A stretch of 64,000 nucleotides of DNA, taken from positions 6,088,062-6,152,061 of the forward strand of contig OX638379.1 of NCBI GenBank assembly GCA_951813605.1, in the 5' to 3' direction. The number at the start of each line of letters is the position of its first letter. Position 1 is the first letter of the stretch. Shown piece after piece: positions 28,255 to 36,994 of this stretch. The DNA is from an uncultured Bryobacterales bacterium. GTDB lineage: Bacteria > Acidobacteriota > Terriglobia > Bryobacterales > UBA6623. The notes below the pieces were generated by a model. The model saw only the letters and a program-made list of their open reading frames with translations, was not told the DNA's origin and made no database searches. The translations under genes and the position numbers were made by a program.

Positions 28255-28962
28255 TCACGCGTCGCGGAACGGGCTGCGGCCCTTGGCGTAGTCAATCGAT
28301 TCCCGAGGCACCTTGTACTCGGTGTGCGAGGCGTTGCCCACGAATCCGAGATCCTTGATGCCCGCAGGGCTGGTGTAGTAAGCATCCACGATCAGCCGCC
28401 GCGCCCAGTCGAAGAACACTAGCCCGCTCCGCATGTCCGAGGGCGTCCTGACTCCAAATACCGAGAACCGCCCGTACTCACGAGTGTCCCACCGGGTGTC
28501 GTCGCCTCTGTCTTCGCGTTCCGCTGCAACGAGCGAGTCGAGCATAGCTGTCTGGAGCTCTTCGTCGGCTTCCGCGAATCGCTTCCCATAACGGTGGTTC
28601 GAAGCGTTGTCCAGCCAGAGAATGCCGCCCGTGAAGATGCCGGCAAGCTCCTCGTTCTGGCTCGAGAGCAGGTCTATGAACTCCGGGGCACCGCCTTCGC
28701 GCCCGCTGGGCCCCCCTTCGTCGGCGGGCACGATCAGCTCGGAGAGGCGCTCGAGGGTGCGAAACTCACGCTCGTTGAAATACTTGACTTCGTATTCGCC
28801 CCGAAAGGTGCGCTCCTGGTTAACTTGCTGATGGACTTCGGCGGCATCGGCCGGAGCGATCCCTCGGCCCAGCCCGGCCGCCGTGACGGCGAGAGCGATG
28901 CGTCGCAAGGCATCGCGCCGAGACAGTGCTTCGATCGAGACAAATCCCTGCTTGCTAGACAT
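28255..28962 (-). CDS. Gluconate 2-dehydrogenase subunit 3-like protein (Tat-exported)
   Basis: The 235-aa protein carries a Tat signal with SRRDALRRIALAVTAAGLG (residues about 14-32), ending near ADAAEV. The mature domain begins YFNEREFRTLERLSELIVPA near residue 60, which is the signature of the gluconate 2-dehydrogenase subunit 3 family. These small subunits bind or chaperone the flavoprotein subunit during export; the flavoprotein usually lacks its own signal and hitch-hikes. Its start overlaps the GMC gene stop by 8 bp. The pair is expected to act in the periplasm and pass electrons to the quinone pool or a cytochrome c, but no cytochrome gene is seen here. Confidence 0.9.
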   Translation of the reverse strand: MSSKQGFVSIEALSRRDALRRIALAVTAAGLGRGIAPADAAEVHQQVNQERTFRGEYEVKYFNEREFRTLERLSELIVPADEGGPSGREGGAPEFIDLLSSQNEELAGIFTGGILWLDNASNHRYGKRFAEADEELQTAMLDSLVAAEREDRGDDTRWDTREYGRFSVFGVRTPSDMRSGLVFFDWARRLIVDAYYTSPAGIKDLGFVGNASHTEYKVPRESIDYAKGRSPFRDA

Positions 28963-30655
28963 TGCCCTTCCTCAATTCCTCGGACAGGTACTCCGCTGTG
29001 CGCCAAGAGAGAGCGTTGATCGTCAAGGTCGGGTTCTTGTCAGGATTGCTGACGAAAGTCGCTCCGTCGGCCACGAACAGGTTCCGGACCTCGTGTGCCT
29101 GGCAGTACTTGTTCAGCACAGAGCTGCCGGGATTGTCCCCCATGCGGGCCGTTCCCACTTCGTGGATGATGGAACCGGGGACGGCGATCCCTTGGCTCTC
29201 ACGCGCCATGTTGCCGATTCCCAGCACCTTGCCTCCGGCGGCCTCGATAAGGTCCCGGAAGGTCCGCTCCATGTGACGGGCCTGCTTCCATTCGTAGTCG
29301 CTGAACGAGAAGTGGAAGCGGGGCACCGGTATCCCCCAGCGGTCAACCACGGCCGGATCGATGTCCATGTAGCTTTGGTTGTTGGGAATCATTTCCCCTC
29401 GACCCGAGAGGCCGATTCCGGTCCCGTACTGCTCGCGGATCTTCTGTTTCAGTTGCGCCCCGTAGCCGGTGGCCCTTGCAAGGCTCGAGAAACTACCCGG
29501 CCCGGGCATTCGGAACCCCCCGCCCATCTCGATGTGGTAGCCGCGCGGGAAGTCAAGCTTGTGGTGGTCGTCCCACAGCCACCAAGGGGCGTACAGGTGC
29601 GCCCCGCCGAACCCGTCCGTGTCGTAGCGCGGCAGGTTCTCCAAGGCCGGGAGCGTCCCACGCAGGCTGAAGCCGACCGTGTCCATCAGATAGCGGCCGA
29701 CCAGGCCCGAGCCGTTCGCGATGCCGTCCGGGAAGTGCTTCGAATTTGAGTTGAGCATCAGCCGGGCCGTTTCGCAAGCCGAGGCCGCGAGAACCACAGC
29801 CCGCGCTCTCACGCGCTTCTCCCTCCGCTCGGCCTTGTCCACGTAAATCACGCCGCTGGCCAGCCCGCTCTCGTTGACCTCGACTTCCCGGGCCATCGCC
29901 TCGGTAATGACCTCGACATTGCCCGTCTTCATGGCCGGGAACACGTCGACCTGCGACGCCGAGTAGTTCGACGCGGTCAAGCAGCCCCGGCCGCACTGAC
30001 CGCAATAATGGCAGGGTAGGCGGCCGTTGATCGACCGGGTAATCACCGCGCGGCGGTTTGCGATGAATGGCACGCCGAGCCTCTTGCCGGCAGCCCGCAT
30101 CAACCGTTCGTGGACCTTCGGTTCCGGCGGGTCGTGGAATTTGCCGTCCGGCGCGCTACGGATGCCCTCGACGGTACCGGTTACGCCGATGTACTCCTCG
30201 GCGCGGTCGTACCACGGGGCGACGTCCTCGTACGAGATCGGCCAGTCCCAGCCGATGCCGTCGCGCGAGTAGGGCTTGAAGTCCAGATCCGAGAAGCGGA
30301 ACGACATGCGTCCGTAATGGTTTGTGCGTCCCCCGACCACCCGCGACCGGAACCAGTCGAACTTGGTGCCCGGCGCCGACGTGTAAGGTTCTCCATCGAT
30401 CTGCCAGCCGCCGCTGACGGTAGTGAAGAATCCGTACGCCGTGCCGTTGCCGAAGTAGGCTTGGCCGCCGCGCTCGGCCGTGCGATGACCGTAGTCATAT
30501 GGCCATTTGTGAGTCTTGAAGTCCTTTTGCGGGTCAATCATGGGGCCGGCCTCGAGCAGGGCGACCTTGATGCCCTGCTCCCCGAGGACGCGCGCCATTG
30601 TGCCGCCCCCTGCTCCAGCTCCCACGACAACTACGTCGTAGTCCGTTTCCGCCAT
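28955..30655 (-). CDS. GMC family FAD-dependent oxidoreductase
   Basis: The 566-aa flavoprotein has the N-terminal FAD-binding motif VVVGAGAGGGTMARVLGEQG (residues about 9-28), the GMC-typical VVGGRTNHYGRMSFRFSD segment near residue 117, and a C-terminal domain with HEVGTARMGDNP and KNPTLTINALSWRTAEYL near residue 540. A cysteine-rich stretch CHYCGQCGRGC near residue 217 is typical of sugar or alcohol dehydrogenases of this branch. It has no signal peptide, fitting export together with the Tat-exported subunit encoded next. The likely reaction is oxidation of a sugar, polyol or alcohol, with the substrate not deducible. It lies 81 bp from the TolC-family gene upstream. Confidence 0.92.
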   Translation of the reverse strand: MAETDYDVVVVGAGAGGGTMARVLGEQGIKVALLEAGPMIDPQKDFKTHKWPYDYGHRTAERGGQAYFGNGTAYGFFTTVSGGWQIDGEPYTSAPGTKFDWFRSRVVGGRTNHYGRMSFRFSDLDFKPYSRDGIGWDWPISYEDVAPWYDRAEEYIGVTGTVEGIRSAPDGKFHDPPEPKVHERLMRAAGKRLGVPFIANRRAVITRSINGRLPCHYCGQCGRGCLTASNYSASQVDVFPAMKTGNVEVITEAMAREVEVNESGLASGVIYVDKAERREKRVRARAVVLAASACETARLMLNSNSKHFPDGIANGSGLVGRYLMDTVGFSLRGTLPALENLPRYDTDGFGGAHLYAPWWLWDDHHKLDFPRGYHIEMGGGFRMPGPGSFSSLARATGYGAQLKQKIREQYGTGIGLSGRGEMIPNNQSYMDIDPAVVDRWGIPVPRFHFSFSDYEWKQARHMERTFRDLIEAAGGKVLGIGNMARESQGIAVPGSIIHEVGTARMGDNPGSSVLNKYCQAHEVRNLFVADGATFVSNPDKNPTLTINALSWRTAEYLSEELRKGNV

Positions 30656-30682
30656 GGCGGTTCACTTGCCTCCTGCGTCGTC

Positions 30683-30729
30683 GCGCCGTTCTCGCGGCGC
30701 GTGCGCGGAAGCTTGGCGCCGCAGGCGCC
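30683..30729 (-). terminator. Two GC hairpins just after the TolC-family stop
   Basis: Two inverted repeats lie in the 81-bp gap between the TolC-family gene and the GMC gene. One pairs GGCGCC at 30715-30720 with GGCGCC at 30724-30729 around a 3-base loop, only 7 bp after the TolC stop. The other pairs GCGCCG at 30683-30688 with CGGCGC at 30695-30700. No T-run follows, so simple intrinsic termination is not proven; attenuation or mRNA 3'-end protection is also possible. Confidence 0.3.
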
Positions 30730-30736
30730 GAAAGGC

Positions 30737-32686
30737 TTACTGCAGTCCGGCCGGCAGTGGATCCGGCCGCTTGTCAACCACGCCATCGTAAGCTTCCGCA
30801 ATGGAAATATTATGCGCCGTCAACGTGTGCCCGGTGGAACGGTCGAGGTTGATGCGCGCGTTGGCGTACTCGTTCTGGGTGGCGATCACGTTGGTCCGCG
30901 CGTTCGCCAGATCCCGCTGGGCCTGCACGACTTGGAAGATTGTCGACGCTCCGAGATTGTATTTCTTCTGCTCGGCGTCCAGAGTCTGCTCCTGGAGCTC
31001 CTGAGCCTTCAGTGCTGCTGCATAGCGGGCCTGCGCTTGCTGAATGCGGATCACGGCGGACTGCACCTCCGTGCGGACCGCGTTCGCGGCTTGAACGAGC
31101 TGGATCTCCTGCTGGCGCTTTTCCAAGAGCGCAGCCGTGTAATCCGCCCGCGCCTGCCGGTTCTTCAGAGGGATGTTGAGCTGCAGTCGAATCTGGTAAT
31201 CAGGGAAGTTCCGGCGGAAGAGCTGGCCGGCTGCGTTGCCGAGCCCGCCGAGAAAGTACGGAGAGACCAACGCACTCTGCCCGGGGATTCCGAGAAAGCT
31301 TTCGTTCACCGACCCGGCAAGCGCGTTATTAGTCAGATCGACTCTCAGGTCAGCGCTCGGCAGCATGCCGTTCCTTACTCCGATCAGGCCTAAGTCCGTG
31401 TTGCGCAAGCGGATCCGATTCTGAGCCATGTCCGCCCTGGCAGCCAGCGCAACTTCCATCAGCACAGGCAGGGGCTCGAGCTTCTCGCTCCTGTCGACCA
31501 GGATTTCGTCCGTGGGAATGATCTCGGAGTGGAGCAGCGTCGGGCTGGCGATGCCAGTGACGCTGATCGCATCCTTGAGCACGGTCTCCTGCAATTGCAC
31601 TTCGGTCTGTGCCGCCGTCAAATCGGCTTCGCGCGCGGCCACTTCGGCTTCCGCACGGATGATTTCGATGGGGGCCAGAGTGCCGATTTCCACCCGCCGC
31701 TTGTTGTCGCTATAGAGCTTTCTCGCCAGATCGAGGTTTTGCGTCTGGCTTTCCACCTGGGCGCGAAGTGAGACCAAACCCCAATAGATGCCGGCCACCC
31801 GTGTTACCACTTCCTCTACCTGCCGCTTGAACTGGAGGTTTGAGATCTCGTGGTTGTTCTTGGCGACCTTGATATTTCTGGTGTTGACAGCCACGCCGAA
31901 GCCTTGAAGCAGCGGCTGCGTTAAGCGCAATGTGAGTGCGCTAATCAGCGAGGGGTTGAAATTCGAGCGCAGGCTGTTGGTTTCGTTGTAGGAATTCGAC
32001 CAAACCAACGCCGCGGTGGCACCGGAGGCAAACCCTTGGCGGAGGCCGAGCTGCGAGTTGCTGATCTCCCGCACCAATGTGTTCGTGCCGGTGACGAAGT
32101 TGCTGGTCTGGGGATTCGAGAAATGGCCCCAGTCAATATTCCCGAAAATCGACGGGTCCAAGTTCACCGCTTGTGTGCCGAAGAACGTGCTCGCGTCTCC
32201 CACGTCGGCAGCACCGCCCTGTGTCCCTGCGGCGCCGCCTCCGCCTGCGCGCTGGGTAATGCCCGTCGCCTGTCCCTGCGGACCTCCGCCGCCAGTGTCA
32301 CCCAAGCCGGTCGAAAGCGTGGCGATCTGGTTCTGCACGCCGCGCAGTTGCGCGCCTGACTTGGCTCGCATCACGTCGTTGGCGGCGCTTCGAGGCCCGT
32401 ACCTAGACCAAGCTATGTCAAGGTTGTTCTCGACCGCCAGCGCTAGCGCATCCGAAAGCGACAGATAGAGCTTGGCGTCGTGCAGCAGGGCCTCGAGGCG
32501 GCCTGAATTGCTGAGTGAAATGTCGGGGACGGCCGGCGCTTCGAAAATCCCGACCAAGGGTGGCCAGCCGGACATCCCCTCGCTGTAGTCGATGGCCTTC
32601 GACCGGATCGTCTGTGCGCTCGCCAGTGGCTGGATAGCAAGTGACGCGGCCAAGAGCAGCGACAGTTCAACAGTCCTGTTTTTCAT
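30737..32686 (-). CDS. TolC-family outer membrane efflux protein
   Basis: This 649-aa protein has a Sec signal peptide (residues 1-24, ending LASAQ) and the two-repeat coiled-coil structure of OEP/TolC family channels that join efflux or secretion pumps to the outside. Helical segments such as LYLSLSDALALAVENNLDIA, IKVAKNNHEISNLQFKRQVE and the C-terminal AQRDLANARTNVIATQNEYA support this. At 649 aa it is about 150 residues longer than typical TolC; part of the excess is a Gly-rich stretch at residues about 128-165 (GDTGGGGPQGQA, RAGGGGAAGTQGG) that interrupts the first repeat. No pump partner genes are adjacent. The start ATG directly abuts a C9 tract with no ribosome site. Confidence 0.9.
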   Translation of the reverse strand: MKNRTVELSLLLAASLAIQPLASAQTIRSKAIDYSEGMSGWPPLVGIFEAPAVPDISLSNSGRLEALLHDAKLYLSLSDALALAVENNLDIAWSRYGPRSAANDVMRAKSGAQLRGVQNQIATLSTGLGDTGGGGPQGQATGITQRAGGGGAAGTQGGAADVGDASTFFGTQAVNLDPSIFGNIDWGHFSNPQTSNFVTGTNTLVREISNSQLGLRQGFASGATAALVWSNSYNETNSLRSNFNPSLISALTLRLTQPLLQGFGVAVNTRNIKVAKNNHEISNLQFKRQVEEVVTRVAGIYWGLVSLRAQVESQTQNLDLARKLYSDNKRRVEIGTLAPIEIIRAEAEVAAREADLTAAQTEVQLQETVLKDAISVTGIASPTLLHSEIIPTDEILVDRSEKLEPLPVLMEVALAARADMAQNRIRLRNTDLGLIGVRNGMLPSADLRVDLTNNALAGSVNESFLGIPGQSALVSPYFLGGLGNAAGQLFRRNFPDYQIRLQLNIPLKNRQARADYTAALLEKRQQEIQLVQAANAVRTEVQSAVIRIQQAQARYAAALKAQELQEQTLDAEQKKYNLGASTIFQVVQAQRDLANARTNVIATQNEYANARINLDRSTGHTLTAHNISIAEAYDGVVDKRPDPLPAGLQ

Positions 32687-32703
32687 GGGGGGGGGAAAGG
32701 GGG
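32687..32703 (-). promoter_or_regulatory. C9 homopolymer tract abutting the TolC-family start codon
   Basis: On the coding strand of the TolC-family gene, the ATG is immediately preceded by nine C residues (G9 at 32687-32695 on the plus strand), three T and five C. The position usually taken by a purine-rich ribosome site is therefore occupied by a pyrimidine tract. Homopolymer tracts of this size can change length during replication and alter translation, but this is inference. Confidence 0.4.
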
Positions 32704-32837
32704 AGAGGCACTGCCCGGAGATGCAGAATCCCAGAGTGGATAGACGATTGACGGACGGCCTTGGTTACCGGATCTGTGGTTGTGCACGCCCGGCTTCCTC
32801 GCGCTACGCTGCCTATGTCTTGCCCTCCCTACGCACT

Positions 32838-33611
32838 TTGAAACTGACTCTTTCCTATGATGGCACGGATTTCGCAGGCTGGCAGGTCCAGCCACAGGAA
32901 TCGACCGTCCAAGGATGTCTCGAGCGAGCGCTTGCCCGCCTGGAGGGGCACCAGGTCAAGGCCGTCGGATCCGGGCGCACCGACGCAGGCGTGCATGCGC
33001 TCGCGCAAGTCGCCTCATGCTCGTTGCGCAACCCGATCCCTGTCCACGGCTTGCTCAAGGCGCTCAATCGCCTGCTTCCGCCCGCAATTCGCGTAACGGA
33101 CGTAGACGAGGTGGCAGAAGGATTTCACGCCCGACACTCAGCCCTCGCCAAGACCTACGAGTACCGCACTCACCGAGGTGTCATCTGCCCGCCGTTCGAA
33201 GCACGCTACACCTACTGGCACCCCTATCCATTAGACGAGAATTCGATGTTCGTCGCGGCAGGTAGGTTCGAGGGAGAAAAGGACTTCCGTTCATTCGCCT
33301 CTACCCGCGGGGGCGCCCCGAAATCGACCGTTCGCACTGTTTTCTCGTCGGTGCTGCAAACGGAGGGCGACCATCTGGTCTACCGTGTGCGAGGATCTGG
33401 CTTCCTGTACCGCATGGTGCGGAACATAGTCGGCACACTCCTGGAGATCGGGCGCGGCAACCTGCGTCCAGGGGACATTGACCGCATCCTCGCGGCGCGG
33501 GACCGGCCCGCGGCCGGCCCGACGGCCCCCGCGCGGGGCCTGTTTCTGGCGAGCGTCGAGTATCCGCCCGCTTCCGATCAGGCGGAAGCGCCGGATTTCA
33601 GCTGGTCCTAG
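32838..33611 (+). CDS. truA: tRNA pseudouridine(38-40) synthase TruA
   Basis: TruA isomerises uridines 38-40 in the anticodon arm of many tRNAs. From the TTG at 32838 the protein is 257 aa and begins KLTLSYDGTDFAGWQVQPQ, the standard start of the family. The catalytic Asp lies in GSGRTDAGVHA near residue 49, and SFLYRMVRNIVGTLLEIG (written here GFLYRMVRNIVGTLLEIG) near residue 192 is the RNA-binding motif. No clear ribosome site precedes TTG 32838, so an alternative start at another non-ATG codon upstream is possible. It diverges from the TolC-family gene and overlaps ispA by 14 bp at the 3' ends. Confidence 0.92.
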   Translation: MKLTLSYDGTDFAGWQVQPQESTVQGCLERALARLEGHQVKAVGSGRTDAGVHALAQVASCSLRNPIPVHGLLKALNRLLPPAIRVTDVDEVAEGFHARHSALAKTYEYRTHRGVICPPFEARYTYWHPYPLDENSMFVAAGRFEGEKDFRSFASTRGGAPKSTVRTVFSSVLQTEGDHLVYRVRGSGFLYRMVRNIVGTLLEIGRGNLRPGDIDRILAARDRPAAGPTAPARGLFLASVEYPPASDQAEAPDFSWS

Positions 33612-34497
33612 AAACGATTAGATCGGCGATGGCCCGAAGCCCCCATGCGCGCTCGTCGAATCCGTCGAGCGCGCGGAGCGCTTCGCCTAGGCACTCCCGC
33701 GCGCGCTGCCGGGATCCCTCGATGCCGTACAGGGCAGGATAGGTGGCCTTGCTCTGGCTTGCGTCCTTGCCCGCCGTCTTGCCAAGCGCGTCCGACGACG
33801 AGACAACGTCCAGAACGTCGTCGACGATCTGGAAGGCAAGGCCGATCTTCGCTCCGTACTGGCTTAGCGCCTCGTGTCTCATCGAATTGGGCGTGCCGGC
33901 CTCCGCATACAGGGAGCCGAAGCGAACGGACGCACGGATCAAGGCTGCGGTCTTCGCACGATGGATATACTCCACTTGACCGTCCGTGGGGTCGTACCCC
34001 TCGGCTTCTATGTCCGCCACTTGCCCGCCGATCATCCCGTCAACAGTTCCGCCGGCGGTAGCGAGCTCCGCCACCATAGCGGCGGTCGTCTCGGCCGGCA
34101 AATCCTGAGTGGCTAGGATCTGAAAGGCGAGAGTCTGGAGGGCGTCGCCCGCCAGGATGGCTGTGGACTCCCCGAAAGCCTTGTGGCACGCCGGCTCTCC
34201 TCGCCTCAGATCGTCGTTGTCAAGCGCTGGAAGGTCATCATGGATCAGGGAATAGGTATGGACGCATTCCAGCGCGCAGGCGGGCGCCTCTATGCCGAAA
34301 GGACTGCCACAAGCCTCCGCCGCGGCTATCGCGAGGATCGGGCGGATCCGCTTGCCCCCGGCGAACACGCTGTGGCGCATGGCCGCGTGGATCGTTCCGG
34401 GCGGCGTGTCGCTGTGAGGCAACAGGCGCTCAAGCTCGCGGTCAACGCGCTTGCGACGATCGCTCACGTAATCGTCGAGTCTCGTGGTCAACCCCAC
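33598..34497 (-). CDS. ispA: Farnesyl diphosphate synthase
   Basis: IspA condenses isopentenyl diphosphate with DMAPP and GPP to give farnesyl diphosphate, the precursor of undecaprenyl and quinone side chains. The 299-aa protein has the first Asp-rich motif DDLPALDNDD at residues 87-96, and the second motif region QIVDDVLDVV near residue 220. GGKRIRP near 47-53 binds IPP. The FARM region fits short-chain synthases of the farnesyl or geranylgeranyl class; exact chain length is not fixed by sequence. The GTG start follows the xseB stop without gap (TGAGTG), a coupled start. dxs, often next to xseB-ispA, is not here. Confidence 0.93.
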   Translation of the reverse strand: MGLTTRLDDYVSDRRKRVDRELERLLPHSDTPPGTIHAAMRHSVFAGGKRIRPILAIAAAEACGSPFGIEAPACALECVHTYSLIHDDLPALDNDDLRRGEPACHKAFGESTAILAGDALQTLAFQILATQDLPAETTAAMVAELATAGGTVDGMIGGQVADIEAEGYDPTDGQVEYIHRAKTAALIRASVRFGSLYAEAGTPNSMRHEALSQYGAKIGLAFQIVDDVLDVVSSSDALGKTAGKDASQSKATYPALYGIEGSRQRARECLGEALRALDGFDERAWGLRAIADLIVSRTS

Positions 34498-34743
34498 TCA
34501 ACCGTTGTTGTCGTCGAGTTCGAAAGGCTGCGCTTCTAGATCGCCGCCCTTCTTCATTACAATTTCAACCTTCGTCTCGGCCGCTTCCAGCTGCTTGCGA
34601 CAGGTCTGGCTCAGCTGGACGCCCTGCTCGAAAAGATCGAGGGACCGCTCCAAGGAAAGCTCGCCGTCTTCGAGCTGCTGGACGATGGCTTCAAGCTTCT
34701 CGAGTCCATTTTCGAAGGAGGGTTGCTGTTGATCATCAGGCAT
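34498..34743 (-). CDS. xseB: Exodeoxyribonuclease VII small subunit
   Basis: XseB is the small subunit of exonuclease VII, which degrades single-stranded DNA with the large subunit XseA. From ATG 34743 the protein is 81 aa; the in-frame region above it up to 34848 is not protein-like. FENGLEKLEAIVQQLEDGEL and SLERSLDLFEQGVQLSQTCR are the family helices. It immediately precedes ispA, a common arrangement, but xseA is absent from the upstream 900 bp and from the rest of the window. The upstream region is empty, so this gene probably begins a two-gene operon. Confidence 0.92.
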   Translation of the reverse strand: MPDDQQQPSFENGLEKLEAIVQQLEDGELSLERSLDLFEQGVQLSQTCRKQLEAAETKVEIVMKKGGDLEAQPFELDDNNG

Positions 34744-35689
34744 GCCGAGTTGCGGGTTCCCATTGTACTGAAGGGAATCCCTTGTAAGAGAGCGCCCGCA
34801 CGAACTGCAACCCCGGAAGGGGGAGCTGCTTGGGACCGCGCACGGCATTTCGAGTTGCTAGCGGAAGGCCATTCGGAGGCGATCCACCGAAAAAGCCGCA
34901 AAGCGCAAAGGGCAAGGCACCAAAAAGCGCATTGCCACGCAGATGATGAAGTTGGGGGCAGTTGCGATCGACGCCTGGCGCAGCCTTGCAACTCGCAATC
35001 CGTTTGCGATGCTCGGCATTCGACAAATGACCTGGGATTGCACCCGCACGGCATCGGATTGCGCCGCGACCGCGCTGCGCAAGAGCACAGCGGACGCCAA
35101 AGCGGTGCCTGTGGCGGCACCCTCGTCCAACCGGCCCGCATAGGCAGCATGAGAATGAGCCATTCATTTCACGGGCGGTGATTGTCGGGCCGCCCTATTG
35201 CTCCTCGCGGCGATACGCCGTGTCACTCGAGGTCTCCCCTGCCCGTCCGGTGTGCCCGCGCGATGCTTAGCCCGCTTCGAATCTCGCTCAAACGCAACGA
35301 TGGTCTCCCTTGGAGTTGAGCCGTTGGGTCATCGCCTGCAGCATTGGGGCCTTGCCCGGCTGATGCAACTAGTGCAGCACGGAACAGGCCATCTGCCAGA
35401 TTAGAGACAGGGTTTCGTCCAAGCCCAACCGGACGAACGGCTGGATGCGGTAATGGCGATCCGCAAAGACCGGCCCGCTCCATTGAAGCAGCGCGCCGCA
35501 GTGCAAATGTCACGCGCAGACGCTCGGGCGAGCCCCGATTCCAGCGACATCCAAGACCTCCCCGAGGGGACAGTCTACAGCCCCGGTCGGACAGATTGGA
35601 TGGCTCGGCCGTATCTTCCGATCACCGTGGACTTCCCAACGGAAACGCGCACCGCCCATCTCAAAGCGCAGATGGAAGACGGTGCGACA
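34744..35689. other. Gene-poor stretch between xseB and the amidase
   Basis: About 950 bp separate divergent xseB and the amidase gene. Open frames on both strands lack domain motifs and ribosome sites. The promoters of both flanking genes should lie here, but no convincing -35/-10 pair was found. The low coding quality and lack of repeats suggest decayed sequence. Confidence 0.5.
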
Positions 35690-36994
35690 ATGGCTCCGCG
35701 CGACAGGCATGAGATGGCTGCGTTTCCTTGGTCTCTATCTGAAATCGAGTCGCGAGTCCGGGCAGGCGAGCTTTCCCCGGACCGCCTCGTCCAGACATCG
35801 TTGGACGCCATCGATTCTCTCGAGCCGAGCATTCAGGCATGGAGCTGGCTGGTCTTGCAATCCGCACAGACTAATGCATCTGCCCTGACGGAGGAAGTCT
35901 GCCGGACCGGGTCGCGAGGCCCGTTGCACGGTGTCCCGATCGCGGTCAAAGACATTTTCGACACAGCAGGCATCCCAACCGAATGGGGTACCGAAACGCA
36001 AAGAGGCCGGGTGCCGGAGAGCAATAGCGACCTGGTCTCGAAACTGCTGTCTCTAGGCTGCGTGCTCATGGGCAAGACCCACACCACGGCCTACGCGTAC
36101 TTCGACACCGGGCCTACGCGCAACCCCCACAATTGGAAGCACACGCCGGGCGGTTCGTCGAGTGGATCGGCGGCGGCGGTCGCGGCCGGCACGGTGCCCC
36201 TCGCCATCGGCAGCCAGACACAGGGCTCGGTGGTGCGACCTGCGTCATTCTGCGGCGTGACTGGATTCAAGCCGAGCTACGGGCTGCTTCCGCTCGGCGG
36301 CGTCATGGCGTTCGCTCCGACGTTGGATCACGCTGGGCTCTTCGCCTCGACCGTCAGTGACATCCGCGTGGCATGGAAGGCGCTGGGCTTCGCAATCGAA
36401 GCCGCGCCCGCGGGCGCGATCACGGTCCTGGACTGGCCCCCAAGAGGACGAGTGGAGCCGGCGATGGCCATGGCGTTCCGGTCGGCCGTCCAGTCGCTCT
36501 GCGCTCGCGGCCTGAGGGTGGAGCGAGTTGCGCGGCCTGCATTCTTCGATGTCTTGCCCGCAGCCTTGCACACCGTCATGGCCTCCGAAGCGGCCCGCGA
36601 GCATGGAAACCGTTATCGCTTGCACGGGCGCCGGATGGGCGCGAAACTCGCGGAATTGCTTGACGAGGGCCTGCGAATTGGTCCTGCGGAATATCAAGCC
36701 GCTCGGCAGACGTTGGAGGAAGTCAGGGGAGCCTTCTCGAGCTGGGCGGCAACTCACTCGGTGGTTGCGACGCCCGCGGCACCGGGTCCGGCCCCGCACG
36801 GCCTTCAGTCGAGCGGAGACCCTTGCTGCAACGCACCCTTCACGGCACTCGGCGCCCCCGCAATCTCGGTCCCGATGCCAGTGAACGAATACCAATTGCC
36901 GATGGGCTTGCAGCTAGCGGCTGCCAGGGGTTGCGACGCAAAGCTGCTAGCGACGGCGGATGCCTGTCGCGGCGTGTTTCGCGAAGGTGATTGA
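35690..36994 (+). CDS. Amidase-signature family hydrolase (GatA-like)
   Basis: The 434-aa protein is an amidase-signature enzyme with a Ser-cisSer-Lys triad. Lys87 lies in AVKDIFDTAG, the Ser-rich loop GGSSSGS begins at residue 154, and nucleophile Ser180 lies in TQGSVVRPA, a variant of the usual TGGSIRxPA seen in allophanate hydrolase-like and other amidases. The start is uncertain: ATG 35690 has GGAAGA upstream, and ATG 35714 is nearly as good. Upstream in-frame sequence to 35453 is arginine-rich and atypical. No gatB or gatC is adjacent, so a free amidase with small-molecule substrate is more likely than tRNA amidotransferase. Confidence 0.85.
   Translation: MAPRDRHEMAAFPWSLSEIESRVRAGELSPDRLVQTSLDAIDSLEPSIQAWSWLVLQSAQTNASALTEEVCRTGSRGPLHGVPIAVKDIFDTAGIPTEWGTETQRGRVPESNSDLVSKLLSLGCVLMGKTHTTAYAYFDTGPTRNPHNWKHTPGGSSSGSAAAVAAGTVPLAIGSQTQGSVVRPASFCGVTGFKPSYGLLPLGGVMAFAPTLDHAGLFASTVSDIRVAWKALGFAIEAAPAGAITVLDWPPRGRVEPAMAMAFRSAVQSLCARGLRVERVARPAFFDVLPAALHTVMASEAAREHGNRYRLHGRRMGAKLAELLDEGLRIGPAEYQAARQTLEEVRGAFSSWAATHSVVATPAAPGPAPHGLQSSGDPCCNAPFTALGAPAISVPMPVNEYQLPMGLQLAAARGCDAKLLATADACRGVFREGD

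Noticed and set aside
34611..35150. Long reverse-strand frame upstream of xseB
   Set aside because: Composition unlike protein and no ribosome site at any start; xseB proper begins at 34743.
36245..36895. 216-aa reverse-strand frame inside the amidase gene
   Set aside because: It is the antisense shadow of the amidase, which has a complete catalytic triad.
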